Positions 54,708 to 64,000 of a stretch of 64,000 bases of DNA are shown piece after piece. Position 1 is the stretch's first letter, and each line of letters opens with the position of its first letter. Made by a program: the position numbers and the translations under genes. Source of the stretch: Hyphomonadaceae bacterium (GTDB lineage: Bacteria > Pseudomonadota > Alphaproteobacteria > Caulobacterales > Aquidulcibacteraceae); NCBI GenBank assembly GCA_019753105.1, contig JAIELJ010000005.1:124001-188000 (forward strand), written 5' to 3'. The notes below the pieces were generated by a model, which did not search any database, was not told where the DNA came from, and saw only the letters and a program-made list of their open reading frames with translations.

Positions 54708-55042
54708 GACGTCGGCCAGTCTGGCTTGGAGAGCTGCTTGGCTAAGTGCGGCAGGCGGATGACGAGCCAGACCGCCGCCCAAATGTTGCCGAGCACAAAC
54801 ACCGGCAACGCCCATGCAGCCGCCACCAACCACGAGCGCTCGGTCAAAAACACGATGACCGCGAAAAAGAGAAAGCCGATGTAAAGATCGACGAGCGAGA
54901 CGACGCCCCACGGCAGCGTCGTCACCACGGCGAACTGATCCATGAACGTGCCGTGCAACTCTTGGCGCGCCATGAACGCCCAGATCACCAGCCCAAGCAG
55001 GGCCAGACCCAGAATGCCAATCGCCGCGCGGACAACGTTCAT
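54704..55042 (-). CDS. Small integral membrane protein, DUF1475-like
   Basis: A 112-residue protein with three or four transmembrane helices (AAIGILGLALLGLVIWAF; VVSLVDLYIGFLFFAVIVF; LVAAAWALPVFVLGNIWAAV). The family label DUF1475 or DUF2834 is a guess from the pattern. Function unknown. It is convergent with oxyR and downstream of nothing; the S9 peptidase gene starts behind it on the same strand. Confidence 0.65.
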   Translation of the reverse strand: MNVVRAAIGILGLALLGLVIWAFMARQELHGTFMDQFAVVTTLPWGVVSLVDLYIGFLFFAVIVFLTERSWLVAAAWALPVFVLGNIWAAVWLVIRLPHLAKQLSKPDWPTS

Positions 55043-55118
55043 GTGCTACTCTCTTCTTGGCGCGTATTTGCCTCACCGGCTTGTTGGCAGCCCGGACGCT
55101 GCCGTCAAGCCGTAGTGC

Positions 55119-57215
55119 TCAGTCCATGAGCCGTTGCATCAGGTAGGTGTATTCAAGCGCACGCCGGCGCGCCGCTTCATTCAAGTTCGCCGCCGCCGAG
55201 TGGCCGCCGTCGATGTTCTCGTAATAGAGCACCGGCAGCCCAAGCTCGAGCATGCGCGCCACGTACTTGCGTGCGTGGCCGGGATGGACGCGGTCGTCCT
55301 TGGTTGAGGTCAGCACGAACGGGATCGGGAAGTCGTCGCGCGCGCGGAGATTTTGGTAGGGCGAGATCGTCTCCAAGAACGCACGCTCTTCCGGATTGCT
55401 CGGCGAACCATACTCATCGACCCACGAGGCGCCGGCGAGCAATTGGTCGTAGCGCAGCATGTCGAGTAGCGGCACTTGCACGACAGCTGCGTTGACCATC
55501 TCCGGATGCTGGTTGAGCATGACGCCCATCAGCAAGCCGCCATTCGATCCGCCCATAATGCCAAGCCGGCGCGGGCTGGTGATGCGGCGGTCTACGAGAT
55601 CGCGTTGAACGGCGTAGAAGTCGTCATAGATGACCTGGCGATTGGTGCGCAGACCCGCTTGGTGCCAAGCAGGACCGAACTCGCCGCCGCCGCGGATATT
55701 GGCGAGCACGTAAACACCGCCCCGCTCAAGCCAAAGCTTGCCGACGGACGCGCTGTAAGTTGGCGGATACGAGACCTGGAAGCCGCCATAGGCGTAAAGC
55801 AGTGTCGGGTTATCGCCGTCGAACTCCATGTCGCGTGGGCGCACGATGTAATACGGCACGCGCGTGCCATCGCGGCTCACCGCTTCATGCTGCTCAGCGA
55901 TGAAGCGCGAAGCGTCGAACAACGCCGGCAGCGAGCGGATCGCGCGCGGGCTCGTGGCGTTGTTGTCGAGCGCATAGAGCGTCGAGGGCGTCGTGTAGTC
56001 TTGATAGGTCGCGAACGCGAGCGGCTCCGTTGGCGACGAGCCGGCGAAATAGACCGAGCCGGTTGTCGGCAGGCTGATTTGCGTCGTGGTCCAGCTGTTG
56101 CCGTTCGGGGCGATGCGCAGAATGCGTCCGCACACGTTTTCGTAGCCGGCGACGAGGATCGCATCGCGCGTTATCGCAACTCCTTCGACCGATTGGCGAT
56201 CGGTTGGCGCAAACAATGTCGTCGCGCGCGGCGCTTCCGCGCCGGTGTCCGAGACCGGATAGCTCGCCAGCGCGCCTTGCGCCAAGCCGCGCCACGCTTC
56301 GTTCAGCGTAAAGACGAGATTGCCGCGGAAGAGGCCGACGATCGAGGATTTGGCGGGCAGGTTGATTTGCTGCGGCGTCGCAGCGTCCAAGCGCCAATAG
56401 CTGGTTTCGAAGAACGTGTTGGCTTCATAGGCGACGGGCAGGCGCGAGCCGTCCGTGTCTTGGAAGACGCCGATGAAAACGCCGACGTCGCTGGTTTGCC
56501 CGCGCATCACCTCGGTCGCGGTCGAAAGCGCCGTGCCGCGGCGCCAGCGCTTCACGACCATGGCGTAGCCACTCTCGGTCATCGTGCCCGGTCCCCAATC
56601 GGTGGCGACGAGCAGCGTGTCGCGATCGAGCCACGCCACCGAGCTCTTAGCCTCCGGCACAACAAAGCCGCCTTCGACGAAGCTACGTGTTGCGATGTCG
56701 TATTCGCGCACCGTGTTGGCGTCGCGGCCGCCGTCGGAGAGCGAGATCAGGCAACGCGTCGTCCCTTCAAGACAATCGGCGCCTTGATAGACCCAGTTGG
56801 CGTTCTCAGCCGTTGCGAGCGCATCGACGTCGAGCAGGGTTTCCCAACGCGGTTGGCCGCGCGCGTAATCGGCCAGCGGCGAGCGGCGCCAGATGCCGCG
56901 TACATGCGTCTCGTCCTGCCAGAAGTTATAGTAGTAGCCCTCTTGGATGCCGCCGAGCGGCAGGCGGTCGCGATTGTTGGCGATGGCGAGTGCGTCTTGG
57001 TAGAGGCCTTGATAGCGGGGGTCGGCTTCGAGCACGCCCAGCGAGCGCTCGTTTTGTTCGCGCACCCAGGCGAGCGCCCGTTCGCCTTCGACTTCTTCAA
57101 GCCAGAGATAAGGGTCTTCAGTCATTGCGGGCGTACTCGGGGCTTGTGCGCTCTGGGTCGAGGCGCAGGCGGTTAGGAAAATGGCGGCAAGGCCGGCCAG
57201 GACGGCTGAACGCAT
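55119..57215 (-). CDS. Prolyl oligopeptidase family serine peptidase
   Basis: A 698-residue S9A peptidase. A signal peptide with possible lipobox (LTACAST near residue 16) precedes the propeller (DPYLWLEEVEGERALAWVR start). The catalytic domain has YAYGGFQVSYPPTY, IMGGSNGGLLMGVML with the Ser, STKDDRVHPGHARK with Asp and DGGHSAAANL with His. It cleaves after proline in short peptides. A second S9 peptidase lies 4 kb away at 48986. Confidence 0.92.
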   Translation of the reverse strand: MRSAVLAGLAAIFLTACASTQSAQAPSTPAMTEDPYLWLEEVEGERALAWVREQNERSLGVLEADPRYQGLYQDALAIANNRDRLPLGGIQEGYYYNFWQDETHVRGIWRRSPLADYARGQPRWETLLDVDALATAENANWVYQGADCLEGTTRCLISLSDGGRDANTVREYDIATRSFVEGGFVVPEAKSSVAWLDRDTLLVATDWGPGTMTESGYAMVVKRWRRGTALSTATEVMRGQTSDVGVFIGVFQDTDGSRLPVAYEANTFFETSYWRLDAATPQQINLPAKSSIVGLFRGNLVFTLNEAWRGLAQGALASYPVSDTGAEAPRATTLFAPTDRQSVEGVAITRDAILVAGYENVCGRILRIAPNGNSWTTTQISLPTTGSVYFAGSSPTEPLAFATYQDYTTPSTLYALDNNATSPRAIRSLPALFDASRFIAEQHEAVSRDGTRVPYYIVRPRDMEFDGDNPTLLYAYGGFQVSYPPTYSASVGKLWLERGGVYVLANIRGGGEFGPAWHQAGLRTNRQVIYDDFYAVQRDLVDRRITSPRRLGIMGGSNGGLLMGVMLNQHPEMVNAAVVQVPLLDMLRYDQLLAGASWVDEYGSPSNPEERAFLETISPYQNLRARDDFPIPFVLTSTKDDRVHPGHARKYVARMLELGLPVLYYENIDGGHSAAANLNEAARRRALEYTYLMQRLMD

Positions 57216-57342
57216 ATGGTGAGGTCCCCTCGGAATCTTGAGGGCCTACCAAGCAGCCAGGGCGCGCCAGGGCAAGGCCGGGTCGACTATTGGGGGCGCG
57301 CGATAGGTGCGTTTGGCTCGCGAAGCGCTTACATTGGTTCCG

Positions 57343-58158
57343 ATGCGCTATTTCAAGATGAACGGTTGCGGCAACGATTTCGTCATTATCGACGCACGCT
57401 CGCGCGGCGCGCTGCCGCTATCGCAGGCGCAAGCCGCCGCCATCGCCGATCGCCGAACTGGCGTTGGCTGCGATCAGGTGATCGCCGTCGAGCGCTCCAT
57501 GCGCGGCGACGCCTTCATGCGCATCTGGAACGCGAATGGCGGCGAGGTCGAAGCCTGCGGAAACGCGACCCGCTGCGTGGCGTGGTTGCTGATGGAAGAA
57601 GGTGGCGCCGTTTCTCGCCGCATCGAGACGCCGGCTGGCATGCTTTACGCGGAACGCGCTGGCGACAACCTCATCACCGTCGACATGGGCTCGCCTCTTC
57701 TGCGCTGGGAGGAAATTCCGATCGCCAAGGCGATGGATACGGCGCGTCTCGATTTCGAAGCTGGGGGCTTAAGCGCGCCGGGCGCGGTCAATATGGGCAA
57801 TCCGCATGTCGTCTTCTTCGTCAATGACGTGCGCGCTGTGCCGATCGAAACGCTTGGGCCCAAAATCGAGCACGACCCGCTTTTCCCTCAGAAGGTGAAT
57901 GTCGGCTTCGCGGAAGTGCGCTCGGCCGACGAGATACGACTGCGTGTATGGGAGCGCGGCACGGGGCTTACGAAAGCGTGCGGCACTGGCGCGTGCGCCG
58001 CAGTGGTCGCCGCGCATCGCCAGGGTCTCACAGGACGCAAGGTCAACGTCATCGTGGACGGTGGTTCACTTGAGATTGAATGGCGCGCGGGCGATGACCG
58101 GGTTCTTATGACCGGGCCGATCGAACTGGAAAACACCGGGGAGTTGCCTGCCGTATGA
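57343..58158 (+). CDS. dapF: Diaminopimelate epimerase
   Basis: A 271-residue DapF converting LL- to meso-diaminopimelate for lysine and peptidoglycan. The two catalytic cysteines are present: EACGNATRC and KACGTGACAAV. MRYFKMNGCGNDFVIID fixes the start at 57343; the GTG at 57307 is upstream read-through. In many alphaproteobacteria dapF precedes mtaB-ftsY; here it is 14 kb away. It overlaps the next gene by ATGA. Confidence 0.95.
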   Translation: MRYFKMNGCGNDFVIIDARSRGALPLSQAQAAAIADRRTGVGCDQVIAVERSMRGDAFMRIWNANGGEVEACGNATRCVAWLLMEEGGAVSRRIETPAGMLYAERAGDNLITVDMGSPLLRWEEIPIAKAMDTARLDFEAGGLSAPGAVNMGNPHVVFFVNDVRAVPIETLGPKIEHDPLFPQKVNVGFAEVRSADEIRLRVWERGTGLTKACGTGACAAVVAAHRQGLTGRKVNVIVDGGSLEIEWRAGDDRVLMTGPIELENTGELPAV

Positions 58159-58565
58159 GAGCCATCGCTGCCCTCCTGCTGCTCAGCGCGTGCGCCACAA
58201 CGCAAGCGCCGCCAGCCGAGCGGCTGCGCGGCTGCTGGATCGAGCGCAGCAATGTCGGCGGTGCGGTGACCATGCGTTGGCTGCCGGACGCGAGCGGCGA
58301 GTTGCGCGGTGATCTCTTGCGCTACAGCACATCCGGCGCCTCGGGCCGTGAGCGCTACGTGCTGCGCAATCGCGATGGCGCGGACGTCCTCTGCCAGATT
58401 GGCGACACCGAAACCTGCTGGGCCGTGGCGCAAGGCGCCGGCGGCTCGCTTGAAGGCGGACGCGCCTTTATTGATCAATTTGGCGGCGACCGCATTCGCA
58501 TCTCCGTTATCGACGACAGCGGCCAGCGTCTGATTTTCCAGGGCAACCGCGACGGTTGCGACTGA
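58155..58565 (+). CDS. Small unknown lipoprotein
   Basis: A 136-residue lipoprotein with lipobox LLSAC (MRAIAALLLLSAC). The mature part, with GCWIERSNVGGAVTMRWLPD near residue 27, resembles small DUF6265-like beta-barrel proteins, but I would not assign a family. Four cysteines in the mature part may pair. Coupled to dapF by a 4-base overlap. Confidence 0.7.
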   Translation: MRAIAALLLLSACATTQAPPAERLRGCWIERSNVGGAVTMRWLPDASGELRGDLLRYSTSGASGRERYVLRNRDGADVLCQIGDTETCWAVAQGAGGSLEGGRAFIDQFGGDRIRISVIDDSGQRLIFQGNRDGCD

Positions 58566-58569
58566 CGCG

Positions 58570-59355
58570 ATGATCACCGGCATCGATCATGTCGTCATCG
58601 GCGTCCACGATCTGGATGCCGGCGTTGCCGCCTACGAACGCCTCCTCAATCGCAGCATTGCGCTTCGTTACGAGCGTGACGGCGTTGCGACCGCGCTGAT
58701 TGCAACCGCCAATGTCGCGGTGGAACTTATGGCGCCGGTGGGCGACGCGCCTATGGCTGAGCGATTACGGAGTGCAATCCGGGAGCGCGGCGAAGGGCTG
58801 CTGAGTATGGCCTTCGCCGTGAGCGACATAGAGCGCATGCACCGCCGCATCGAACGCGTAGGGCTCGCGCCAGACGCAATCAGCGACGGCGAGGCGGGCG
58901 CTCTTCGGTGGCGGCGTTTCCGTGCAAGTACTGAAGCGGCGAATGGCGTCAGGCTATTTTTCATCGAGCGCGAGACACCGCTGAGCGACGTGAACGCACT
59001 CGACCACGTGGTGATACATACCAACGACATGGAGCGCGCCGCAGCGCTTTATGGTGCGCGTCTCGGCCTCGACATGCGTCTAGATCGCCATGTCGGTGAC
59101 CGGCGCTTGATGTTCTTTCGGTGTGGCGACCTGATCGTGGAAGTCGCGCAGGCGAGCGAGCCCGCGCACCGGCTTTGGGGGCTCTCCTGGCGCGTTCGCG
59201 ACGCCGCTGCCACGCAAGCGCGCTTGGCGAGCGAGGGCGTGAACGTTACCGCCGTACGCGATGGCTTTAAGCCTGGAACACGCGTGTTTTCAGTGCGTGA
59301 CAACACATGCGGCGTGCCGACCTTGATGCTTCAACCGTCGCCAAACCGCGATTGA
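58570..59355 (+). CDS. VOC/glyoxalase superfamily protein, two domains
   Basis: A 261-residue protein made of two VOC modules: ITGIDHVVIGVHDLDAGVAA at the start and ALDHVVIHTNDMERAAALYG near residue 143. His at each module start and Glu at LIVEVAQ could bind metal. Family members include glyoxalase, dioxygenases and antibiotic-binding proteins; substrate unknown. It starts four bases after the lipoprotein stop. Confidence 0.85.
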   Translation: MITGIDHVVIGVHDLDAGVAAYERLLNRSIALRYERDGVATALIATANVAVELMAPVGDAPMAERLRSAIRERGEGLLSMAFAVSDIERMHRRIERVGLAPDAISDGEAGALRWRRFRASTEAANGVRLFFIERETPLSDVNALDHVVIHTNDMERAAALYGARLGLDMRLDRHVGDRRLMFFRCGDLIVEVAQASEPAHRLWGLSWRVRDAAATQARLASEGVNVTAVRDGFKPGTRVFSVRDNTCGVPTLMLQPSPNRD

Positions 59356-59403
59356 CTCTGCCGCCCTCCGCGCCATTCTTCCGGCGCGCCAAAGGGGGAC
59401 ATT

Positions 59404-60381
59404 ATGGCCGAGCCGCTGAACGCCACATTCTTCACGCTGAAGAAGCGTGACCGCGCGGTGCTATTGCCTGCGACGCTGATGCTGATCGTGTTGGTGGCTG
59501 TGATCTTTGGTCTCTACGTCGCGTTCAACTGGGCGTTTTTCGACAATCTGATCGACATGGTGCGCAGAGGCGAAACCGCGCCGATGGACGAGGAGGCCGC
59601 CAGCGCGTTCGGCTTCGGCATTATGGGGCTGTTTTTCAGCGCTATTCTGTTCTTGATACCATTTTATCTCGTGATGGCTGCTTACGAAGCGGCGTGTTTG
59701 CGCTGGATGATACGGGGTGAAGCGCCGGGGCTTTTCGGCTTCACGTTCAATCACGACACTTGGCGCGTTTACGGCATCTATTGGTGTTGGCTGATCACGC
59801 AGTTCGCGGTCTCGATGGTGGTGTCGGTCGTGACACCGATCGTCTTCATGATGATGGGCGACATTTACGCCGCCGGCGCCGATCCGGAGTCTCCGGAGAT
59901 CTGGAGTTTGCAGATGCGTGTGCAGGCGCTGTCGTTGCTGCAATACATTCCGCTCGCCATCATCGGCCTTCGGTTGGGGCCCGCCGCCGCGACATCGATC
60001 GCGCGAAAGCGTTTCTCGTTCTTCGACGCATGGGTCGTGACACGCGACCGCTTCTGGGCGCTCTTGGGCTCATACGCGTTGTTATGGATCGTGCTGATCG
60101 TTGTTTGTGCGGGGCTTCTTGGCGCGTTCTGGTGGCATATGGCTGGCCAGGAAATCATCAGCATTGTTCAAGCGCCTAACGAGGATCACTCCGATACCGT
60201 TCGCACCATCTTCGAGCGCGTATGGACGGCGGAGGGTTTCGCCTTGGGCGGCGGGGTTTACGCGGTCTATTTCGCCGTCTCGCTTGTGTACGTTTTGTTG
60301 AGCTACGGCATCAATTCGCGGGCCGCCCTCGCGGCGCTCGATGAGGGCAAGATCAGCGTCTATCAAGGCGACGACGATTAG
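59404..60381 (+). CDS. Unknown multi-pass membrane protein
   Basis: A 325-residue protein with about six transmembrane helices, among them LPATLMLIVLVAVIFGLYVA, GLFFSAILFLIPFYLVM and LLWIVLIVVCAGLLGAFWW. No family recognised. Between helices it has aromatic-rich segments (FTFNHDTWRVYGIYWCW). GGGGGA lies before the ATG. The following gene encodes a secreted protein of unknown type and may be a partner. Confidence 0.7.
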   Translation: MAEPLNATFFTLKKRDRAVLLPATLMLIVLVAVIFGLYVAFNWAFFDNLIDMVRRGETAPMDEEAASAFGFGIMGLFFSAILFLIPFYLVMAAYEAACLRWMIRGEAPGLFGFTFNHDTWRVYGIYWCWLITQFAVSMVVSVVTPIVFMMMGDIYAAGADPESPEIWSLQMRVQALSLLQYIPLAIIGLRLGPAAATSIARKRFSFFDAWVVTRDRFWALLGSYALLWIVLIVVCAGLLGAFWWHMAGQEIISIVQAPNEDHSDTVRTIFERVWTAEGFALGGGVYAVYFAVSLVYVLLSYGINSRAALAALDEGKISVYQGDDD

Positions 60382-60453
60382 AACCGCCGCCTGGCGCTTG
60401 CCACACGTCTGGATTGATGAGAACAGACGAACGCGGACATTGAGGAGGGTGAA

Positions 60454-61614
60454 ATGCGGGGTATAGCGCGCGCGCTAGTCATGGCGAGCGTTCTGTTGAG
60501 TGCGCCTTCGGCGATGGCGCAAACGATCAGCGCGCCCGTGCGCGTGGAGACGGGTCAAGTCTACACGATCACGGTCGATCAGACGCAGACCAGCGAAATT
60601 GCCGGCCAAGACGTCGAAGCGACGCTCTCACACACATACGCCTTGCACATCGTCGATGCCGAGCGCGGAATTTGGCGCTACGTGCCGGCGAGCATCAGCT
60701 ACACGATGCCGACTGGCCTGCCGGCCCCTGAAGGAAGCGACCTGAACTGGACCCTGATCAATCAGGCCGTATCAGCGATGTACCGCGTCTCGACCGACAT
60801 CGGTTTTGAGTGCCGCGTCGACGAATACGGCCGCTGCACCGATCTGACCAACTGGCCGATGTGGCGCGCCCGCGTTGAGGACGTCGTCATCATGGGCGAC
60901 GCGTTCGCGCGCATGATGCCGCAAACGGCCAGTGCTGAAGAGACGGCGGAAGACGCTTCCGGCGCGCCGAAGAGCGACGAGAACAACGCCGTCCCGACTA
61001 CCCCCTACACCTGGGAACGGATGCGTGGCCCTGTTCTGCGCGGCGTCGCCACGATGCTGGATAATGTCGACTCGCGCGATGTCGCCGCTTCGTTGGCAAT
61101 GGCGCAGCCAGGCGCTTTGTTGCAGGGCCGTTCGCTGACCCGCCGTCAGCCTGTCGCGGTTTCTGACGAGTTCGAGATGCCGTTCGGTGCTCCATCCATG
61201 CGCTTCAACGGCACGCTGCAGCTGGAGCGCGTCAATCAGCGCGATAACACCGCAACAGTCGTGCGCCGTGTCTCCTTGGATGAAGCGAGTGCGCGAGCTT
61301 CCCTGAGCGGCATGGCGCAGTTCCTGACGACAAGCGTCGTGCAGCCAATCGCCAACTCAGTCGGTGAAGGGCAGACCGCCGAAGGATTATCGAGCATGAT
61401 CCAACCTGTGCTCGACGCCTTCTCGATGCGTTACGAGGAAACGACGACGGGCACAGTCGATCTGACCACCGGGCTCGCACGCGAGACCGTCACCGAATAC
61501 ACGGTGTCGCTCGCATACGCCGATAGCGCTACGCCGCCGGTGACGGCGAGTGGCCGCACAGTCATTCGGATCACGCCCGGCGCGCCGAACACCGAGCGCC
61601 TGCCGCGTCAGTAA
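60454..61614 (+). CDS. Unknown secreted protein
   Basis: A 386-residue exported protein with a signal peptide ending near ALVMASVLLSAPSAMAQ. A beta-rich body with no recognised domain. An acidic linker (SAEETAEDASGAPKSDENN) divides it near residue 160-180. GAGGAGGGTG is just before the ATG. It might belong with the preceding membrane protein. A terminator shared with uvrA follows. Confidence 0.65.
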   Translation: MRGIARALVMASVLLSAPSAMAQTISAPVRVETGQVYTITVDQTQTSEIAGQDVEATLSHTYALHIVDAERGIWRYVPASISYTMPTGLPAPEGSDLNWTLINQAVSAMYRVSTDIGFECRVDEYGRCTDLTNWPMWRARVEDVVIMGDAFARMMPQTASAEETAEDASGAPKSDENNAVPTTPYTWERMRGPVLRGVATMLDNVDSRDVAASLAMAQPGALLQGRSLTRRQPVAVSDEFEMPFGAPSMRFNGTLQLERVNQRDNTATVVRRVSLDEASARASLSGMAQFLTTSVVQPIANSVGEGQTAEGLSSMIQPVLDAFSMRYEETTTGTVDLTTGLARETVTEYTVSLAYADSATPPVTASGRTVIRITPGAPNTERLPRQ

Positions 61615-61632
61615 ATAGAAGAAGCAGCACGG

Positions 61633-61670
61633 AAAGCGCCGCGGGTCTCAGCCTGCGGCGCTTTTCTTTT
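61633..61670. terminator. Terminator between the unknown gene and uvrA
   Basis: AAAGCGCCGC (61633-61642) pairs with GCGGCGCTTTT (61654-61664), followed by CTTTTT on the plus strand. The stem overlaps the uvrA stop codon region. Confidence 0.8.
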
Positions 61671-64000
61671 TGCGTGTTGTCTTCGGCGCGGGCGCTTCGG
61701 CCGCTGCAGCCTTCTGCTTCGGCTTCTGCGCCGCGCTGCGCTCGCCGTGGCGCTTCAACGCTTCAGCGAGATAGCGGCCAGTATGGCTTGCCTTCACCTT
61801 CGCTACCTCATCCGGCGTGCCGGAAGCGACGACCATACCGCCGCCGTCTCCGCCTTCAGGGCCGAGATCGATGACGTAGTCGGCCGTCTTGATCACATCG
61901 AGATTGTGCTCGATCACCAGCACTGTGTTGCCGTTGTCGACCAACTCATGCAGCACTTCGAGCAGCTTCTTCACGTCCTCGAAGTGGAGGCCAGTCGTCG
62001 GTTCATCGAGAATGTAGAGCGTTCGCCCAGTGGCGCGTTTTGAGAGTTCCTTCGAGAGCTTCACCCGTTGCGCTTCGCCGCCCGAAAGCGTCGTCGCTTG
62101 CTGGCCGATGTGCACGTAGCCCAAGCCGACGCGCTTCAGTGTTTCAAGTTTATCGCGAATGCTCGGCACCGCCGTGAAGAGGTTCGCACCTTCTTCGACC
62201 GTCATGTCGAGCACATCCGAGATCGACTTGCCTTTGTAGAGGACCTCGAGCGTCTCGCGGTTGTAGCGTTTACCTTTGCAGGTATCGCAGGTCACGTAAA
62301 CGTCCGGGAGAAAGTGCATCTCGATCTTGATGACGCCATCGCCCTGGCACGCTTCGCAGCGTCCGCCTTTGACGTTGAACGAGAAGCGCCCTGGTCCGTA
62401 ACCGCGCGCCTTCGATTCCGGCAGCGCCGCGTACCAATCGCGGATCGGCGTAAACGCGCCGGTATAGGTCGCTGGGTTGGAGCGCGGCGTGCGGCCGATC
62501 GGCGATTGATCGATGTCGATGATCTTATCAATGTGTTCGAGACCGAGGATCGCGTCGTGCTCTGCGGGTACATCGCCCGAGCCATGCCATTGGCGCGACA
62601 CCGCTTTGAACAGCGTCTCGATTACGAGCGTGGATTTGCCGCCGCCGCTCACGCCGGTGACGCACGTGAACGTGCCGAGCGGAATCGTTGCATCGACATT
62701 CTGCAGATTATTGCCACGCGCGCCTTTTACCGTGATCCCGCGCTTCAGGTTCACCCAGCGCCGCTTCTCCGGGATTGAGATCTCGCGCGCGCCGGTGAGA
62801 TAGGCGCCGGTGATCGAGTTCTTGTTCTTTTGGATCTGCTCAGGCGTCCCCTCGGCGATGATCGTGCCGCCGTGAATGCCTGCTGCCGGTCCCATGTCGA
62901 TAACGTGATCGGCGTCGAGGATAGCTTCCTCGTCATGCTCGACAACGAGCACCGAATTGCCGAGATCGCGCAGGCGCTTGAGCGTTTCCAACAGTCGCGT
63001 GTTATCGCGTTGGTGTAGGCCAATGCTTGGTTCATCGAGAACGTAAAGCACGCCGGTGAGGCCCGAGCCGATCTGCGACGCAAGGCGAATGCGTTGGCTC
63101 TCCCCGCCCGAGAGCGTGCCGGAGGCGCGGCCGAGCGAGAGATAGTCGAGGCCGACATCGACCAGGAAGCGCAGACGATCGTTGATCTCTTTCAGAATAC
63201 GAACCGCGATTTCTTGGTGCTTGGGCGTCAGCTGATCGTTCAAGCCCGCGAACCAATCGCGCGCATCGCGGATAGAAAGCGTCGAGGCGGTGGCGATGTC
63301 AGACATCGCGACTTTCACCGCGAGCGCTTCGGGCTTCAGACGCTTGCCTTGGCATGTTGGGCACGGCGCTTCGGACTGATACTTCTCCAGTTCCTCGCGC
63401 ATCCATGCGGAATCGGTTTCCTTCCAGCGGCGCTCCAGGTTCGGCAGCACGCCTTCGAAGTTCTTCGTCGTTTCATAACGGCGGACGCCGTCGTCATAGA
63501 CAAACTTGATCGGCTCTTTGGTGCCGAACAGGATCGCGTCGCGCAGCGGCTTGGGGAGATCGCGCCACTTACCGGTCGTCTTCGCTTTGAAGTGTTTGGC
63601 CAGCGCTTCCAGTGTCTGGGCATAAAGCGGCGACGGACCCTTAGCCCAAGGCGCGACCGCGCCATCCTTCAGCGTCTTATCCTGATCCGGCACGACGCGT
63701 TCAGCGTCGAACTTCAATTGCACGCCCAGGCCATCGCACGCCGGGCAGGCGCCGGCCGGATTGTTGAATGAGAACAGGCGCGGCTCGATCTCTGGGATCG
63801 TGAAGCCGGAGACTGGGCAAGCGAACTTCTGGCTGAAGATCAATCGTTCCGGCGCAGCCGTTTTGTTTTTCAGCGTGGCTTTGCCCGTCGCGTCCTCAGT
63901 CTTGCCGGCGATCTCCGCGAAGGCGATGCCTTCAGCGAGCTTCAAAGCTTGCTCAAGCGAATCTGCGAGCCGCGTTTCGATGCCGGCTTTCACCGCGATG
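61648..64000 (-). CDS. uvrA: Excinuclease ABC subunit A (5' end outside window)
   Basis: About 784 residues of UvrA, lacking the N-terminal part, which lies beyond base 64000; the frame is open to the window edge ([10 protein letters not shown]). It contains the zinc motif [11 protein letters not shown], first ABC signature [16 protein letters not shown], second Walker [12 protein letters not shown], zinc motif CEACQGDG...CDTCKGKR, and signature [15 protein letters not shown]. UvrA finds bulky DNA lesions in nucleotide excision repair. The C-terminal 35 residues are a Lys/Ala-rich tail. Confidence 0.97.
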   Translation of the reverse strand, partial: IAVKAGIETRLADSLEQALKLAEGIAFAEIAGKTEDATGKATLKNKTAAPERLIFSQKFACPVSGFTIPEIEPRLFSFNNPAGACPACDGLGVQLKFDAERVVPDQDKTLKDGAVAPWAKGPSPLYAQTLEALAKHFKAKTTGKWRDLPKPLRDAILFGTKEPIKFVYDDGVRRYETTKNFEGVLPNLERRWKETDSAWMREELEKYQSEAPCPTCQGKRLKPEALAVKVAMSDIATASTLSIRDARDWFAGLNDQLTPKHQEIAVRILKEINDRLRFLVDVGLDYLSLGRASGTLSGGESQRIRLASQIGSGLTGVLYVLDEPSIGLHQRDNTRLLETLKRLRDLGNSVLVVEHDEEAILDADHVIDMGPAAGIHGGTIIAEGTPEQIQKNKNSITGAYLTGAREISIPEKRRWVNLKRGITVKGARGNNLQNVDATIPLGTFTCVTGVSGGGKSTLVIETLFKAVSRQWHGSGDVPAEHDAILGLEHIDKIIDIDQSPIGRTPRSNPATYTGAFTPIRDWYAALPESKARGYGPGRFSFNVKGGRCEACQGDGVIKIEMHFLPDVYVTCDTCKGKRYNRETLEVLYKGKSISDVLDMTVEEGANLFTAVPSIRDKLETLKRVGLGYVHIGQQATTLSGGEAQRVKLSKELSKRATGRTLYILDEPTTGLHFEDVKKLLEVLHELVDNGNTVLVIEHNLDVIKTADYVIDLGPEGGDGGGMVVASGTPDEVAKVKASHTGRYLAEALKRHGERSAAQKPKQKAAAAEAPAPKTTRKKKSAAG

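Noticed and set aside
55476-57176. 566-codon plus-strand frame opposite the prolyl oligopeptidase
   Set aside because: Long only because of codon bias; no motif, and the minus strand has a complete S9A peptidase.

Overview
The window reads as an ordinary stretch of chromosome from a GC-rich alphaproteobacterium, most likely in or near Caulobacterales/Hyphomonadaceae. Support comes from the alphaproteobacterial DUF2794 gene, a RegB/RegA (ActS/ActR) redox pair, OxyR, an intracellular PHB depolymerase, a ccmABCDG cytochrome c maturation block, TonB-dependent uptake, and the ffh-rpsP-rimM-trmD-rplS run. I saw no insertion sequence, prophage, CRISPR array, rRNA or intact canonical tRNA gene. Genes are densely packed, with many 4-base ATGA/GTGA overlaps and convergent pairs that share terminators. 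Coordinates, motif positions and base pairings were worked out by hand; family names are from recognition, not searches.

Layout. 1-5060: DOMON-like protein plus NamZ muramidase (start cut by the window), a metalloprotease, and a coupled pair of FMN enzymes (Old Yellow Enzyme, alpha-hydroxy-acid oxidase). 5061-6288: about 1.2 kb without proteins, holding five tandem RNA genes that look like bacterial Y RNAs. Four carry tRNA-like modules arranged as circular permutations. They sit directly in front of a Ro60/Rsr (TROVE-vWA) gene at 6289-7608. 7649-14666, minus strand: a PAS/GAF hybrid histidine kinase, an orphan copy of the RegA DNA-binding domain, a type II NADH dehydrogenase, regA and regB. 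14807-18047: heme-type TonB receptor and a DUF6607 protein behind a palindrome that recurs in front of aconitase. 18044-26766: SCO protein, PhaZ, GFA protein, YgjP-like protease, cytochrome b561, PBP1A, Bax-inhibitor-1 protein, DUF2794.

27291-31734: four-gene Gld-type ABC exporter operon. 31735-36417: DUF1223, acnA and a DUF4349 lipoprotein. 36494-39200: ccmABCD and ccmG. 39197-41513: MarR regulator, YciB/IspZ, cyclophilin. 41514-48744, minus strand: ftsY and mtaB, then rplS, a small unknown gene, trmD, rimM with a very long basic tail, rpsP and ffh; protein targeting and translation genes together. 48986-57215: two S9 peptidases, an LhgO-like oxidase, a histidine kinase, oxyR and a small membrane protein. 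57343-61614: dapF followed by poorly characterised genes. The window ends inside uvrA (minus strand).

The feature most worth following up is the Y RNA array with its Ro protein. Five units share an exact 11-base 5' motif and an exact 7-base 3' motif. Each unit is closed by a different but self-complementary terminal stem, the pattern expected of a conserved protein-binding helix. Other points of note are the stand-alone RegA DNA-binding domain, the shared palindrome in front of the heme receptor and acnA, and the RimM extension.
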